A DNA stretch of 64,000 bases from Taibaiella sp. (GCA_016786705.1 JAEUVV010000006.1:434001-498000), one strand, 5' to 3'. Positions 43,954-53,546 are shown, counted from the first letter of the stretch. Made by a program: numbers and translations. Notes: generated by a model not told the origin, from the sequence alone.

Positions 43954-44976
43954 ATGGAAGCATCAAATGTAAGGCCGAATGGTAATTTAGGACCCAAAGA
44001 GAAAGAGTTCGAAAACACGATAAGACCGCAGTCTATAGAGGAGTTTTCGGGACAACCGCTTTTGGTGGAAAATCTCCGCATCTTTATCAAAGCGGCTAAC
44101 CTCCGGGGCGAGCCCCTGGATCATGTGCTGTTTCATGGCCCGCCGGGGCTGGGAAAAACAACGCTTTCCCGCATCGTAGCGAATGAGCTTGGCGTGAATA
44201 TTAAAGAAACCAGCGGCCCGGTTTTAGAAAAGCCCGGTGATCTTGCCGGTATCCTCACCAACCTGGGTCAAAGAGATGTTTTGTTTATTGACGAGATCCA
44301 TAGGTTAAGTGTCGTGGTCGAAGAATATCTTTATGCCGCGATGGAAGATTTTAAAATTGATATTCTTATTGATAGCGGGCCTAATGCCCGTACCATACAG
44401 ATCGACCTCGCGCCGTTTACCCTGGTAGGCGCAACGACCCGCTCGGGCTTGCTTACCGCGCCTTTACTGTCCAGGTTTGGCATCAAGTCAAGACTGGACT
44501 ACTACCCTAAGAACGTTTTGCAAGGTATTGTGAGCCGGTCGGCAGGTTTGCTGAATGTGAAGATAACCTCAGACGCAGCTTTTGAAATCGCCGGCAGGAG
44601 CAGGGGTACGCCGCGTATTGCCAATGGACTCCTGCGGCGTATGCGTGATTTCGCCCAGGTTTTGGGCAATGGTGTGATCGACCTGGCGGTTACTGAGCAT
44701 GGCTTAAAGGCCTTACAGGTGGATGCTAACGGGCTGGATGAAATGGATAACCGTATATTGTCCTGCCTGATCGATAAATTTAAAGGCGGCCCGGTAGGTA
44801 TCAATAATATCGCGACCTCTGTAGGGGAAGAGTCTGGCACCATAGAAGAGGTTTATGAACCTTTCCTGATCCAGGAAGGCTACCTCGTGCGTACACCCAG
44901 GGGCAGGGAGGCCACACCGAAAGCGTATGCCCATCTCAACCGGACCCCGGATGTTAAGAACGGGAGCTTATTTTAA
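43954..44976 (+). CDS. ruvB: Holliday junction branch migration helicase RuvB
   Basis: A 340-residue AAA+ ATPase. Walker [10 protein letters not shown] (62-70), Walker [10 protein letters not shown] (110-118), sensor region [21 protein letters not shown], and the C-terminal winged-helix domain ([30 protein letters not shown]). With RuvA it drives branch migration of Holliday junctions. Divergent from recX, so two recombination genes share one promoter region. Followed by a bidirectional terminator shared with a convergent outer membrane protein gene. Confidence 0.98.
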   Translation: MEASNVRPNGNLGPKEKEFENTIRPQSIEEFSGQPLLVENLRIFIKAANLRGEPLDHVLFHGPPGLGKTTLSRIVANELGVNIKETSGPVLEKPGDLAGILTNLGQRDVLFIDEIHRLSVVVEEYLYAAMEDFKIDILIDSGPNARTIQIDLAPFTLVGATTRSGLLTAPLLSRFGIKSRLDYYPKNVLQGIVSRSAGLLNVKITSDAAFEIAGRSRGTPRIANGLLRRMRDFAQVLGNGVIDLAVTEHGLKALQVDANGLDEMDNRILSCLIDKFKGGPVGINNIATSVGEESGTIEEVYEPFLIQEGYLVRTPRGREATPKAYAHLNRTPDVKNGSLF

Positions 44977-44991
44977 AATATACCGGTAATA

Positions 44992-45026
44992 AAAATGGTT
45001 CAGGATTAAATACCCTGAACCATTTT
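44992..45026. terminator. Bidirectional terminator between ruvB and the outer membrane protein gene
   Basis: Perfect 13-bp stem (AAAATGGTTCAGG and CCTGAACCATTTT), 9-nt loop, T-rich on both sides. Confidence 0.88.
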
Positions 45027-45051
45027 CTATTAAGTTAAACAGCTAATTAAA

Positions 45052-45879
45052 TTATCTGTGCCAGTTCCACCAGCCATCTTCCCTGAAATTCCAGGAGAAA
45101 GGCATGAATACTAAAGAAACGCTGGCTATTCCCTTACCGATCAGCTCGCTGGAATTGGAAGAACCCATTAAACCACCAATGGAGTTGCCATCTGTGTAGA
45201 AAGGAATTCTACCCATAACGTATTGTGCGCGCAGTTTCCAGAGGATACCACCTTTAATGCCCATTTCGCCTTTTACGAAAGGAGATACGCCAAAGCCAAA
45301 TCCGCCGTTATCAAAATCTACTGTCATGTTAGCCGAAGGGTAAACGCCCGCACCGATCGTTCCGGTGAATTTCGCTGCTTTTTGTAAAGTGGCTTCCGCA
45401 CCGAATTTGAAATCAAGACTTACCGGGACCGCCATCTGTACCGACATGGAAGAGAACCCAAGGCCGAAATCATCAGAGTAGTAAGCGCCGGTGATCTCCC
45501 CGTTTTCATTGGTGATCCAGTTCTGGAATACAGGGGTGGTGTAATCCCAAAGGAAAGCGTTGTATTGGAAATTTACGCCGATAGCCATCAGGCTGTTACC
45601 TACCCGTTTTAATGGGATATAAGAACCCATTAAACCGCCATACCCGAATTTGGAACGTACATTCTCTTTGATATTGTTCTCATAAACAGTCTCATTATTC
45701 GGGTTTTTAACTCTTTCTACACTATTATAGGTTGCAAAACCAATAGCATAAGAATAGCCGAGTTCAAATCTTTTAAAAAAGTTAGGTATACCAACTCCAA
45801 ACTGGGCCTGTGAGGGGGAAATACTTGCTATCAGCAAAACAGAAGCTGCTACAATCTTTTTTAGCAAACTGGATTTCAT
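45052..45879 (-). CDS. Hypothetical outer membrane beta-barrel protein
   Basis: A 275-residue protein from the ATG at 45879, which opens a signal peptide (MKSSLLKKIVAASVLLIASISPSQAQ); the longer reading from 45993 would run through the terminator of the thioredoxin gene. The mature part has alternating strands with Gly and aromatic residues (GLMGSYIPLKRVGNSLMAIGVNFQYNAFLW, MSVQMAVPVSLDFKFGAEATL) and ends in an aromatic-rich tail (WNFREDGWWNWHR), compatible with a porin-like barrel. A -7-like box (TATTTTTC, minus strand, 45899-45906) precedes it. Function unknown. Confidence 0.72.
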   Translation of the reverse strand: MKSSLLKKIVAASVLLIASISPSQAQFGVGIPNFFKRFELGYSYAIGFATYNSVERVKNPNNETVYENNIKENVRSKFGYGGLMGSYIPLKRVGNSLMAIGVNFQYNAFLWDYTTPVFQNWITNENGEITGAYYSDDFGLGFSSMSVQMAVPVSLDFKFGAEATLQKAAKFTGTIGAGVYPSANMTVDFDNGGFGFGVSPFVKGEMGIKGGILWKLRAQYVMGRIPFYTDGNSIGGLMGSSNSSELIGKGIASVSLVFMPFSWNFREDGWWNWHR

Positions 45880-45964
45880 AAAAATGATTTTAAGTTCGGA
45901 AAAATACAATTTTTTTATAAATATTAACAAAGAAAATGCATTTTTTTTAACGGATGCCGATGTA

Positions 45965-46009
45965 AAAAAAGAAAGCATAGTTGAAGTATTCAACTATGCT
46001 TTCTTTTTT
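45965..46009 (-). terminator. Terminator of the thioredoxin gene
   Basis: Perfect 19-bp stem (AAAAAAGAAAGCATAGTTG and its complement), 7-nt loop, T-run in the minus sense. Confidence 0.92.
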
Positions 46010-46023
46010 GCTTTAATTATTGA

Positions 46024-46341
46024 TTAAAGGTGCTGTTGGATTTTCTTATCAAAAGCCGATTTTGGAGCAGCGCCTACTTGTTTGTCCACAACTTCGCCAT
46101 TTTTAATGTACAGGATACATGGGATACTGGTTACACCGTATTCTACAGAAAGGTTAGGGTTTTCATCAACATTTACTTTACCAACATTGATTTTGCCATC
46201 ATACTCTGTTGCCAAAGCATCAATTGTAGGGCTTAAAGCCAGACAAGGACCACACCAGGGTGCCCAAAAATCAACTACAGTCAACTTATCGGACTGTAAT
46301 ACTTCTGCTTCGAAGTTCGCGTCATTATATACTGCTGCCAT
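46024..46341 (-). CDS. trxA: Thioredoxin
   Basis: A 105-residue thioredoxin with the active site WAPWCGPC (27-34; redox pair Cys30 and Cys33), the cis-proline segment SIPCILYIKNGEVVDKQVG and the usual fold length. No signal peptide, so it is cytoplasmic; it reduces protein disulfides. A non-standard third Cys precedes the Ile-Leu of the cis-proline strand. A -7 box (TATCTTTG on the minus strand, 46377-46384) lies upstream, and a strong terminator follows; monocistronic. Confidence 0.97.
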   Translation of the reverse strand: MAAVYNDANFEAEVLQSDKLTVVDFWAPWCGPCLALSPTIDALATEYDGKINVGKVNVDENPNLSVEYGVTSIPCILYIKNGEVVDKQVGAAPKSAFDKKIQQHL

Positions 46342-46376
46342 TATTAAATGTATTATGTATTTTTAATTTAACGGAA

Positions 46377-46384
46377 CAAAGATA
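46377..46384 (-). promoter_or_regulatory. -7 box of the thioredoxin promoter
   Basis: TATCTTTG on the minus strand, exact match to TAnnTTTG, about 36 bp upstream of the ATG. Confidence 0.45.
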
Positions 46385-46408
46385 AATGCATATTTCATAA
46401 ATAAAAAA

Positions 46409-46439
46409 TAGAGGATGTTAATTATGCTATCATCCTCTA
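46409..46439 (-). terminator. Terminator of the FadL-type porin gene
   Basis: Perfect 9-bp stem TAGAGGATG/CATCCTCTA, 13-nt loop, A-run on the left (T-run in the minus sense). Confidence 0.75.
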
Positions 46440-46467
46440 CTATTTAATTGTTCATTTTAGCTTTTCA

Positions 46468-47976
46468 TTAGAATCTCACGCCTAAAGTAAGGGCGACCAT
46501 GTTCCTTGTATTCCGGATAGAAGCATCGTAGAAAGTCACAGGGTTAGAAGGGTCGGGATCTGTAAAGCGATAAGGGGAATCTTTATAGGTCTGATCGCTA
46601 CGCAGGTAAGTAAGATCTAAACTGGTGTTAGCGCCAAGTTTATACCCAAGCCCCAGGGACAGGTCAAGCCTGTCACCACCTAAATCGTTGCTGCCTTCTT
46701 TATAGGCATTGGCATAATATCCGGCGCCTGCTCTTAAAGACAGGTCTTTTGTCGCCCTGACCTCGGCACCGACGCGGGCATTCACCGCCGACCTGAAATT
46801 AGATTTTATATAATCATTCTGCACGCGTTCTAATTCTGAAACGCCATTCCCTTCGTATCTTATTCTCATAGTATTGTAAGGCACATATTCGACATCAGCG
46901 GTAATGAAACCTTTATTGCTGAAAAAACCGGTAGCGCTAACGATGGCCCGCATAGGGGTTGTGATCGAATAGTCGGACTGGTAAAGATTTTGTGGTATTA
47001 TATTATAGCGGCCCTTGCCCTCCACTTCTGATACCAGGTCATAATCGACATAATCGGTATAGCTGCCAAAAGTAGGGGTGTGCACACTCAGGCCGACCCG
47101 GAAGCTTTGCACCGGGGCATAAATAAAACCGAACTTACCATTAATGCCCACTCCATTTGTTTGCAGGTTTTCAATCAGGCTGAAGTAATCAAAATCATTA
47201 TTGGTATTGCCGGAATTGTCTGCTTCAACAAATTCGGTTTTTCTGCGGAAGCGATAGCTGGTAATACCTAAAGTGGCCCCAATCATGAACTTATCATCAT
47301 AGTTACCTGCGAGGCTTAAGTTATATTCATTTACCGCACCCCTGGATTCATTGTACTTTGTTTGTTTTAAAGATCCGCCCTGGGCGATTACATTTCTATA
47401 GGGAACCGAGCCCAGATCGTCGGTCAGCAGGTAACCTTCATAACCCAGGAAGCCCATAGGGCCGTCTGCTTCGCTGGTACCATACATTTGTGCTTCCTGG
47501 GCCATTACTTCAGAGAAAGAAGATTGGCTATTGACGCCCTGGTAAGTACTATGGGTATTGAAATCGGCCAGTTTATTGAAGCCTAAAGCAAAGGTGACAC
47601 TTTTCCACCCGGAACGGCCTTTGAGATTGTTAGTGGATACCAGCCCGATATTGCCCAATTTGAAGGCTGTATTGTTATCGGTAGTATTGTTATTGTCTAT
47701 GTATTTTGAAGCGGTCCCGTTAAAATTAAGGTAGGGAGTGATCGTAAGCTCGCTTTGCCGGTAAACGCCCAGGCCTGCGGGGTTTACAGCAGAGGCAGAG
47801 TAGTCGGCGCCTAAGGATCCTGCAGCGCCGCCGATGGCCATAGACCGGGCAGTTGTTCCCGTTGTTAAAGCACTATATCTTAATGCGTCTTCAAAATTCT
47901 GTGCAGTAGCGGTAGAGATAGAGAGCACGGCAGCTCCCGAAACGGTCAATAAACTAAGTCTGAATTTCATCTTCAA
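46468..47976 (-). CDS. OmpP1/FadL-family outer membrane transporter
   Basis: A 502-residue outer membrane protein: signal peptide (1-25, STATAQ), then the FadL/TodX N-terminal pattern (DALRYSALTTGTTARSMAIGGAAGSLGADYSASAVNPAGLGVYR: gene product with the conserved N-P-A-G-L box near residue 66-70), long antiparallel strands, and a barrel end (RNTRNMVALTLGVRF with terminal Phe). FadL-like proteins carry hydrophobic compounds such as fatty acids across the outer membrane. A -7 box TATTTTTG (minus strand, 47993-48000) lies 17 bp upstream of the ATG. The loss or presence of the S3 kink cannot be judged from sequence alone. Confidence 0.85.
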   Translation of the reverse strand: MKMKFRLSLLTVSGAAVLSISTATAQNFEDALRYSALTTGTTARSMAIGGAAGSLGADYSASAVNPAGLGVYRQSELTITPYLNFNGTASKYIDNNNTTDNNTAFKLGNIGLVSTNNLKGRSGWKSVTFALGFNKLADFNTHSTYQGVNSQSSFSEVMAQEAQMYGTSEADGPMGFLGYEGYLLTDDLGSVPYRNVIAQGGSLKQTKYNESRGAVNEYNLSLAGNYDDKFMIGATLGITSYRFRRKTEFVEADNSGNTNNDFDYFSLIENLQTNGVGINGKFGFIYAPVQSFRVGLSVHTPTFGSYTDYVDYDLVSEVEGKGRYNIIPQNLYQSDYSITTPMRAIVSATGFFSNKGFITADVEYVPYNTMRIRYEGNGVSELERVQNDYIKSNFRSAVNARVGAEVRATKDLSLRAGAGYYANAYKEGSNDLGGDRLDLSLGLGYKLGANTSLDLTYLRSDQTYKDSPYRFTDPDPSNPVTFYDASIRNTRNMVALTLGVRF

Positions 47977-48069
47977 TTAGAGTTTGGGTATACAAAAATA
48001 CTTTAAAAGGGACAGCTATTTGCTACCAGGCCCACTTAAGACTTAATTTTTAGCAAAAGGTTTAAAATT

Positions 48070-48104
48070 AAAAAACGCGCAAAAAATATTTTTGCGCGTT
48101 TTTT
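48070..48104 (-). terminator. Terminator of the LEA-like gene
   Basis: Perfect 16-bp stem containing CGCGC, 3-nt loop, A/T tracts on both sides (48070-48085 and 48089-48104). Confidence 0.88.
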
Positions 48105-48124
48105 TAAGCAGTAATTAAAGCAAT

Positions 48125-48400
48125 CTAAGCATTTTTAGGGTCTGCATCATCGCTTTTACCTCTTAACTCATCAATTTTGTCCTCCGCCTTATCTTTCAGG
48201 TCGGCCAGCTTATCTTTAGTGGCATCCCAGGCGTCTTCGGCTTTATCTTTGGCTTTATCCCAGGCGTCTTCCGCCTTATCTGCCAGCTCTTCCGCTTTGT
48301 CTTTCGCGGATTCCCAGGCATCGCTTGCCATATCTTTCGCTTTATCCCAAAAGCTTTTTTCTTCCTGTGGTTCCTGGTTTGGATTGTTTTCTGTTGACAT
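48125..48400 (-). CDS. Small charged repeat protein resembling group 3 LEA proteins
   Basis: A 91-residue hydrophilic protein without a signal peptide. It is built from 11-residue repeats each starting with tryptophan (Trp18, 29, 47 and 58: WDKAKDMASDA, WESAKDKAEEL, WDKAKDKAEDA, WDATKDKLADL), with heptad- or 11-mer-like Ala/Asp/Lys/Glu content expected to form an amphipathic helix. Such repeats occur in late-embryogenesis-abundant-type proteins and apolipoprotein-like stress proteins, suggesting a desiccation- or membrane-stabilising role; this is inference from composition. The DNA shows matching repeats (CCCAGGCGTCTTC occurs at least twice). Bracketed by its own terminator; probably monocistronic. 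Confidence 0.75.
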   Translation of the reverse strand: MSTENNPNQEPQEEKSFWDKAKDMASDAWESAKDKAEELADKAEDAWDKAKDKAEDAWDATKDKLADLKDKAEDKIDELRGKSDDADPKNA

Positions 48401-48512
48401 ATTGCCGTCTTTTTAGGTTAAACAATTTTAGATTTTGAATGACTAATTTAGGTTATATATTATTAATAAGGGTAAAAAAATATAAATTAACAATGGTTTA
48501 ATCTAGAAAGAA

Positions 48513-48538
48513 AAAGGGCCCGGATATCCGGGCCCTTT
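48513..48538 (-). terminator. Terminator of the acyl-CoA carboxylase gene
   Basis: A perfect 26-bp palindrome (AAAGGGCCCGGAT and its complement) just beyond the stop codon at 48560. Confidence 0.88.
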
Positions 48539-48559
48539 AAAAAATGTATGACTTAAGCA

Positions 48560-50098
48560 TTAAAGCGGGATGTTAGCATGCTTCTTTTTAGGCATTTTTA
48601 CTACTTTATTTTCCAGCATCTGGTAAGCTTTGATGAGCTTCTCACGGGTTACTTCAGGAAGAATGACCTCATCGATAAATCCACGGGCTGCAGCGCCATA
48701 AGGGTTGGCGAACTTAGCTGTATATTCCAGTTCTTTCTCTTTCCATTTGGCATCCCGGTCTTCCGCTTCGGCTATTTGCTTCTTAAAGATGATTTCTGCG
48801 GCACCTTTCGCTCCCATTACAGCGATCTCGGCAGTAGGCCAGGCGTAGTTCAGGTCTGCGCCAATGTGTTTGGAGTTCATTACATCATAAGCGCCGCCGT
48901 AAGCTTTACGGGTAATTACCGTGATCTTGGGCACAGTAGCTTCACTTAAGGCAAACAGTAATTTAGCGCCGTTGGTAATAATGCCGTTCCACTCCTGGTC
49001 GGTACCCGGCAGGAATCCGGGAACGTCTACCAGCACCAGTAAAGGAATATTGAACGAATCGCAGAACCGAACAAAACGGGCTGCTTTTACCGAAGCGTTG
49101 ATGTCCAGTACCCCGGCCATGCTTGCAGGCTGGTTGGCTACGATACCAATACTACGGCCGGCAAGGCGTGCGAAGCCTACCACTATATTTTCGGCATATA
49201 ATTTATGTACTTCTAAGAAAGAGTCGGTATCTGCGATCTCTTCGATCACTTCTTTGATATCGTAAGGCTGGTTGGCATTTTCAGGAACGATGCCGTTTAG
49301 TTTCGCCCGGATCTCGTTACCCGCTTCGTAAGGATAGACCGGTGCATCTTCCTCGCAGTTTTGAGGCATGTAGCTCAGCAAACGTTTCAGGTAGTCGATA
49401 CATTCCAGCTCATTCGCGCAGGCGAAGTGCGTTACTCCTGATTTTTCTGCATGCGTAATTGCGCCGCCCAGTTCTTCACTGGTAACGGTTTCATGGGTAA
49501 CCGTTTTTACCACGTTAGGGCCGGTTACAAACATATAAGAAGTGTTTTCCACCATCAGGATGAAGTCGGTGATCGCCGGGGAATAAACGGCACCGCCGGC
49601 ACAAGGCCCCATGATGGCAGACAATTGCGGTATTACACCTGATGACTGTACATTGCGGTAAAATATATCGGCATAGCCGCCCAGGGAAACTACACCTTCC
49701 TGGATACGGGCGCCGCCACTATCGTTCAGCCCGATCACCGGGGCGCCATTCTGGATGGCCATATCCATGATCTTACAAATCTTTTCGGCATGGGTTTCAG
49801 AAAGACTGCCCCCGAAAACGGTGAAGTCCTGGGAAAATACATACACCAGGCGACCGTTTACTTTACCATAACCGGTAACCACGCCATCGCCGAGATACTG
49901 TTCTTTTTCCATCCCGAAGTCATAGCTGCGGTGTTTCACCAGCATACCTATCTCTTCAAAAGTCCCTTCGTCCATTAATAAGAGGATACGCTCACGGGCG
50001 GTAAGCTTACCTTTCTTATGCTGGCTATCGATACGGGCCTGCCCGCCTCCTAACTTTGCCGCTTCGGTATATTCATTCAGTATGGCTATTTTGTCCAT
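48560..50098 (-). CDS. pccB: Acyl-CoA carboxylase, carboxyltransferase beta subunit (propionyl-CoA carboxylase type)
   Basis: A 512-residue biotin-dependent carboxyltransferase. Landmarks: [21 protein letters not shown], the acyl-CoA-binding [14 protein letters not shown] (about 126-139), [16 protein letters not shown], and the carboxybiotin-binding [18 protein letters not shown] (about 360-377), [12 protein letters not shown]. Length fits PccB; it converts propionyl-CoA to methylmalonyl-CoA with a biotinylated alpha subunit not encoded nearby. It may also serve methylmalonyl-CoA decarboxylase. A promoter with TTG at 50171-50173 and TAAATTTG at 50142-50149 (minus strand, 21-bp spacing) lies upstream. 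Strong terminator downstream. Confidence 0.93.
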   Translation of the reverse strand: MDKIAILNEYTEAAKLGGGQARIDSQHKKGKLTARERILLLMDEGTFEEIGMLVKHRSYDFGMEKEQYLGDGVVTGYGKVNGRLVYVFSQDFTVFGGSLSETHAEKICKIMDMAIQNGAPVIGLNDSGGARIQEGVVSLGGYADIFYRNVQSSGVIPQLSAIMGPCAGGAVYSPAITDFILMVENTSYMFVTGPNVVKTVTHETVTSEELGGAITHAEKSGVTHFACANELECIDYLKRLLSYMPQNCEEDAPVYPYEAGNEIRAKLNGIVPENANQPYDIKEVIEEIADTDSFLEVHKLYAENIVVGFARLAGRSIGIVANQPASMAGVLDINASVKAARFVRFCDSFNIPLLVLVDVPGFLPGTDQEWNGIITNGAKLLFALSEATVPKITVITRKAYGGAYDVMNSKHIGADLNYAWPTAEIAVMGAKGAAEIIFKKQIAEAEDRDAKWKEKELEYTAKFANPYGAAARGFIDEVILPEVTREKLIKAYQMLENKVVKMPKKKHANIPL

Positions 50099-50332
50099 GG
50101 TATTTATTTGTAAAATTAAAAGCTGAAATAATTATTGCCCGCAAATTTAGCTATTCGGGCTTAATAATTGCAATCTAAATGTAGGTGTGCCCTGCTAAAA
50201 AGATATATGGATCAGGGAGTGGGAGCAAAAATTATTTTCAATATTTGGCTTGTCTTACAGCGTTAAGGAATAGTTTTCCTATTTTTGAACAAATTTATAA
50301 GGCCTTAAGCAAGACCGGATAAAAATATTTAA

Positions 50333-51181
50333 ATGAAAAGAATAACGCCATCTCATATATATTCTGCAATCGGGGTGTCCCTGGTATTGTTCCTGCTTGG
50401 TATGCTGGGCTGGATCATGATCAACGGGCAGGGCCTGAATAAGTTTGTAAGAAGTAGTATCCAGGTGGACGTAATATTGCACGACAATACGCGTCCTGAA
50501 AAATATAATCAATTGCACGAAATCCTGGAAAAGCAAAGCTTTATTGAGAAAGCCGAGTTGATAACAAAAGAGGAGGCTCTGGAGCAGCTTTCAAAAATAG
50601 ATGCGGTAGACCATGGTGAGCTGCTGGGCTTCAACCCGCTTTACACTTCTATTGTATTAAACCTGCAGCCGGCATTCGTGAACCCGGATAGCCTGGCTAA
50701 AGTAGAGCAGTTCTTAAAACAGAGTAATATCGTAAGAGAAGTTGTTTATGCCAAGCCGGTAGTGAACAGCCTGACCAAAGTGATCAATCGTGCCGGTATT
50801 ATTCTTGCTGTAATTGCCGGTATTTTATTGCTCAGTGTTACTTTCCTGATCGACAATACGGTGCGCCTTTCCATGTTCAGCAACCGCCATACGATCAAAA
50901 CCATGCAAATGGTAGGGGCTACAAGAGGCTTTATTGCCAAGCCCTTTGATATTTCGGCTATCCTTAGCGGCCTGATCAGCGCAAGCATCGCTATTGTAGC
51001 CATATTGGGCCTGAGAGCGATTGTTTTGAACCGCTACCCCGAGATCTACGCGGTAGAAGATGGTAATTTATTGATCGGACTGCTGGTGCTGATCCTGGTA
51101 TTAGGGGTGGTGATCTCCTTTTTAAGTACACACCGCTCTGTTTACAAGTATTTAAAGTTGAAAGTCGAGGATTTGTATTAA
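50333..51181 (+). CDS. ftsX: Cell division protein FtsX
   Basis: A 282-residue permease of the FtsEX complex. Four membrane segments: about 10-32, 148-172, 195-221 and 240-262, with a periplasmic loop of about 115 residues after the first (VDVILHDNTRPEKYNQLHEILEKQSFIEKAELITKEEAL is the FtsX_ECD part). The string TVRLSMFSNRHTIKTMQMVGATRGFI matches the conserved FtsX coupling region. FtsX activates cell-wall hydrolases at the division site. A -7 box TATTTTTG (50280-50287) lies 45 bp upstream. ftsE is not adjacent. Confidence 0.93.
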   Translation: MKRITPSHIYSAIGVSLVLFLLGMLGWIMINGQGLNKFVRSSIQVDVILHDNTRPEKYNQLHEILEKQSFIEKAELITKEEALEQLSKIDAVDHGELLGFNPLYTSIVLNLQPAFVNPDSLAKVEQFLKQSNIVREVVYAKPVVNSLTKVINRAGIILAVIAGILLLSVTFLIDNTVRLSMFSNRHTIKTMQMVGATRGFIAKPFDISAILSGLISASIAIVAILGLRAIVLNRYPEIYAVEDGNLLIGLLVLILVLGVVISFLSTHRSVYKYLKLKVEDLY

Positions 51182-51200
51182 GAATTTTTCCTTACTTTTG
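51172..51200 (+). promoter_or_regulatory. Candidate promoter of the DUF3098 gene
   Basis: TTTG (51172-51175), 17-bp spacer, TACTTTTG (51193-51200). It lies at the end of ftsX, so the gene at 51226 may have its own start in addition to read-through. Confidence 0.5.
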
Positions 51201-51225
51201 GTTCCTCAAAACCCTGATTAAAAAA

Positions 51226-51489
51226 ATGGCAAAGGCAAACAATAGAAATAACGGTGCATCAAAAACATTCTTGTTTGATAAGCAGAATTATTACCTGATG
51301 TTCCTAGGTTTAATTATTATTGTGATTGGTTTTATGCTGATGTCCGGTGGCCGTAGCAGCGATCCGAATGTATACTCCCAGGAGATCTTCAGCTTCCGCC
51401 GTATTACGCTTGCACCAATCGTTATTTTATTGGGTTTCGCATTAGAAGTTTATGCGATCATGAAAAAACCGAAAGCAAAATCTGAATAA
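51226..51489 (+). CDS. DUF3098 family small membrane protein
   Basis: An 87-residue protein with two membrane segments (about 28-41 and 62-78) and a conserved FSFRRITLAPIVILLGF block. This DUF3098 family is typical of Bacteroidota and its gene usually follows ftsX, as here (44 bp downstream of the ftsX stop). The N-terminus is hydrophilic (KANNRNNGASKTF). A role in division or envelope assembly is suggested only by the neighbour. A bidirectional terminator follows. Confidence 0.92.
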   Translation: MAKANNRNNGASKTFLFDKQNYYLMFLGLIIIVIGFMLMSGGRSSDPNVYSQEIFSFRRITLAPIVILLGFALEVYAIMKKPKAKSE

Positions 51490-51510
51490 TTCCAGGTTCA
51501 TTATATAATT

Positions 51511-51548
51511 AACAATAAGGGCTGCAATCAATTGCAGCCCTTATTGTT
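51511..51548. terminator. Bidirectional terminator between DUF3098 and DUF2891 genes
   Basis: Near-perfect dyad, arms of 18 nt (51511-51528 and 51531-51548; core AAGGGCTGCAAT), only 2 nt between arms so the loop must open. Overlaps the stop codon of the minus-strand gene. Confidence 0.85.
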
Positions 51549-52617
51549 ATGTTTCCAGTAAAGCATATATGGCAAATGAAGCTAACCAGTGCTCGCCACC
51601 ATAACCGCTAAATACCTGTGGCAATGTCTTTTCCAGGAAGAAATCAGAGGTCGACACAAATTTTTGTTTTAAAGGATTGGCCGATTCTAAATGTTTGGCT
51701 ATCGTGCGCATACACCAGGCCCGGCTGAATGCCAGGCCGTCCAGGTGCACGATCTGGTAATCGTTACGGTCACTGACCGTTGGCAGGGCGCAGATCCTTT
51801 CCAGGCTTTCTTTGGAATAATAAGCTTTGAACCAGGTCCGGAATTCTTTTTTATCTAATACTTTAGACATCAGTGTCGCCGCCATCAGGCTGGGGGAGAA
51901 GAAGTCGCTGCCGTCCGGCTCCAGGTAGGCCGGTATATTTTTATTGTTGCCATAAAAGTAGCGGGCTTTCTCCCGGATCGCTTTTTCAAACACTTTATCG
52001 CCCTTGAATAGGGCCCAGTCCAGGGCAAAATCGAGGCCGAAAGCGGTATTGGGATGTACACCGGTTCGGTTTGGATAAGTTTGCTTGGGCAGGTAGGCTT
52101 TCCAGAGCCCCACGATTTTTTCGGTCAGGGGTTGCAATGCGGTATGCCATTTGCGGAATACAGGGTCCTGTGATTCACCCAGGGCTTGATCCAATTTTAA
52201 AAGCCAGGCCCAGCCATAAGTACGTTCATAGTTTTGAGAAGCCGTGTATTTACCGAAGTATTGCGCTTCCAGCTGCATTTTTTCTAATTGAAAACTATTG
52301 TTCAATACGTTAATAATACTATCCTTGTTAGGCAGGTCGGGGTATACCTGCAGCAGTCGTACCAGCATCCAGTGGCCATGTACCGAGCTGTGCCAGTCGA
52401 GGCAACCATAAAACACGGGATGTAATTCCGAGGGTAATAAACGGGCATCTGCAGGAGCGTCTGCTAGATGTGACGTTTTGTTAGGGAACTCTGCGGGGAT
52501 GCAATGTAGCGGCGCCCTGCTCAGCTGCAAAGCGATATCCTGGTTTAACTTGATTTGCGCATTGACCTGGAAAATACCGGTACAGCATATGGAAAGTACT
52601 AGCAGGTGTTTCTTCAT
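51547..52617 (-). CDS. DUF2891 family secreted protein
   Basis: A 356-residue protein with a signal peptide (1-20, FQVNAQ). The body is alpha-helical with the family signatures FYGCLDWHSSVHGHWMLVRLL (69-89), YERTYGWAWLLKLDQAL and YLEPDGSDFFSPSLMAA, plus the C-terminal SGYGGEHWLASFA. The fold is likely an alpha/alpha toroid as in glycoside-processing enzymes, but the activity of DUF2891 is unknown to me. The many Trp, His and Asp suggest carbohydrate or amide binding. Periplasmic or secreted; not T9SS-tagged. The stop overlaps the terminator. Confidence 0.85.
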   Translation of the reverse strand: MKKHLLVLSICCTGIFQVNAQIKLNQDIALQLSRAPLHCIPAEFPNKTSHLADAPADARLLPSELHPVFYGCLDWHSSVHGHWMLVRLLQVYPDLPNKDSIINVLNNSFQLEKMQLEAQYFGKYTASQNYERTYGWAWLLKLDQALGESQDPVFRKWHTALQPLTEKIVGLWKAYLPKQTYPNRTGVHPNTAFGLDFALDWALFKGDKVFEKAIREKARYFYGNNKNIPAYLEPDGSDFFSPSLMAATLMSKVLDKKEFRTWFKAYYSKESLERICALPTVSDRNDYQIVHLDGLAFSRAWCMRTIAKHLESANPLKQKFVSTSDFFLEKTLPQVFSGYGGEHWLASFAIYALLET

Positions 52618-52754
52618 AATTTATATCAGATGGCTATATCAGGAAGCTTTTGTCTTGCCGGTTTTTTAGCCGCAAGTATGCTTTGAAAATACGGAGACTA
52701 AATATAGCAAAAAATCCGCAGAACCTCTTTGTTCCTTACTGTGGCATAGCCGGC

Positions 52755-53546
52755 TTACGGATTGCTTTTCTTTTGCATCATTAATGTTTGCCGGCAAATG
52801 GTTAGTTTTTTATTTTTCTTCTTTTTATATAAGACGGTGCATGTTATAGCTATGATAATGGTCAAAGCCCTGAAAACATTTGCTTTAATATCGCCCAGGG
52901 CAGTGTGATTCATATCGAATAAGTGCCAGGATAGGTTCATCAGGGTATGGGTGAAAATGGATACCCAAAGGTTATAGTTCCATTCTACATATAACCAGGC
53001 GAAAAAGACAGCTCCGGCAAATGTAATTGCAAAAATGCCGCTTAGCTCGCCTATATCCCGGCTTTGGTATAAGTGCCCGGATGCGAAAATTAAAGCGCCG
53101 AAGAATATGGAAGGTAGGAAGCCCAGATTGGTGTTCCTGAAAAGCTGCCCGAAAAGAAATCCCCTGAAATATAGTTCTTCCATAAAGCCTGCTACGATGG
53201 TTCCGGCGATCAATTGCTGCAGGTTAATTTGCAGGTTAAAACTGAACGATAGCCAACCTCCTGCAAACATAGGTAAAGTGAATAATATACTTAAACCGGT
53301 TGCCAAAGGGATATTTGCTGCGAGCCCGAGGCTTTTAAAAATGTTTGTTTCCCGGTCAGCCAGGTAGGTCCCGAAAAATATCGGTATACCTATTATTAAA
53401 TAGGTCAGGACATAGCTCAGCAAACCCTGATGGGTTACCGTGTCAAGTCCGGTTTTTATAAACTTAAAATTTTCAAATAGAAAATAATAAGCGGCAAAAC
53501 TCAAACCCACAAGCGCTACCGTCTTAACTGTATTGTTGGGTTGCAT
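52755..53546 (-). CDS. CPBP-family intramembrane metalloprotease
   Basis: A 263-residue integral membrane protein of about seven helices. The catalytic glutamates of the CPBP (Abi) family are in EELYFRG (123-129: Glu123, Glu124, Arg128), with a second motif around FASGHLYQ (His158) and the third HTLMNLSW (His200, Asn204). Known relatives process prenylated or bacteriocin-related peptides (for example Rce1-like and immunity proteins), but the bacterial substrate is rarely known. No promoter match seen. Unrelated to its neighbours by function. Confidence 0.85.
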   Translation of the reverse strand: MQPNNTVKTVALVGLSFAAYYFLFENFKFIKTGLDTVTHQGLLSYVLTYLIIGIPIFFGTYLADRETNIFKSLGLAANIPLATGLSILFTLPMFAGGWLSFSFNLQINLQQLIAGTIVAGFMEELYFRGFLFGQLFRNTNLGFLPSIFFGALIFASGHLYQSRDIGELSGIFAITFAGAVFFAWLYVEWNYNLWVSIFTHTLMNLSWHLFDMNHTALGDIKANVFRALTIIIAITCTVLYKKKKNKKLTICRQTLMMQKKSNP

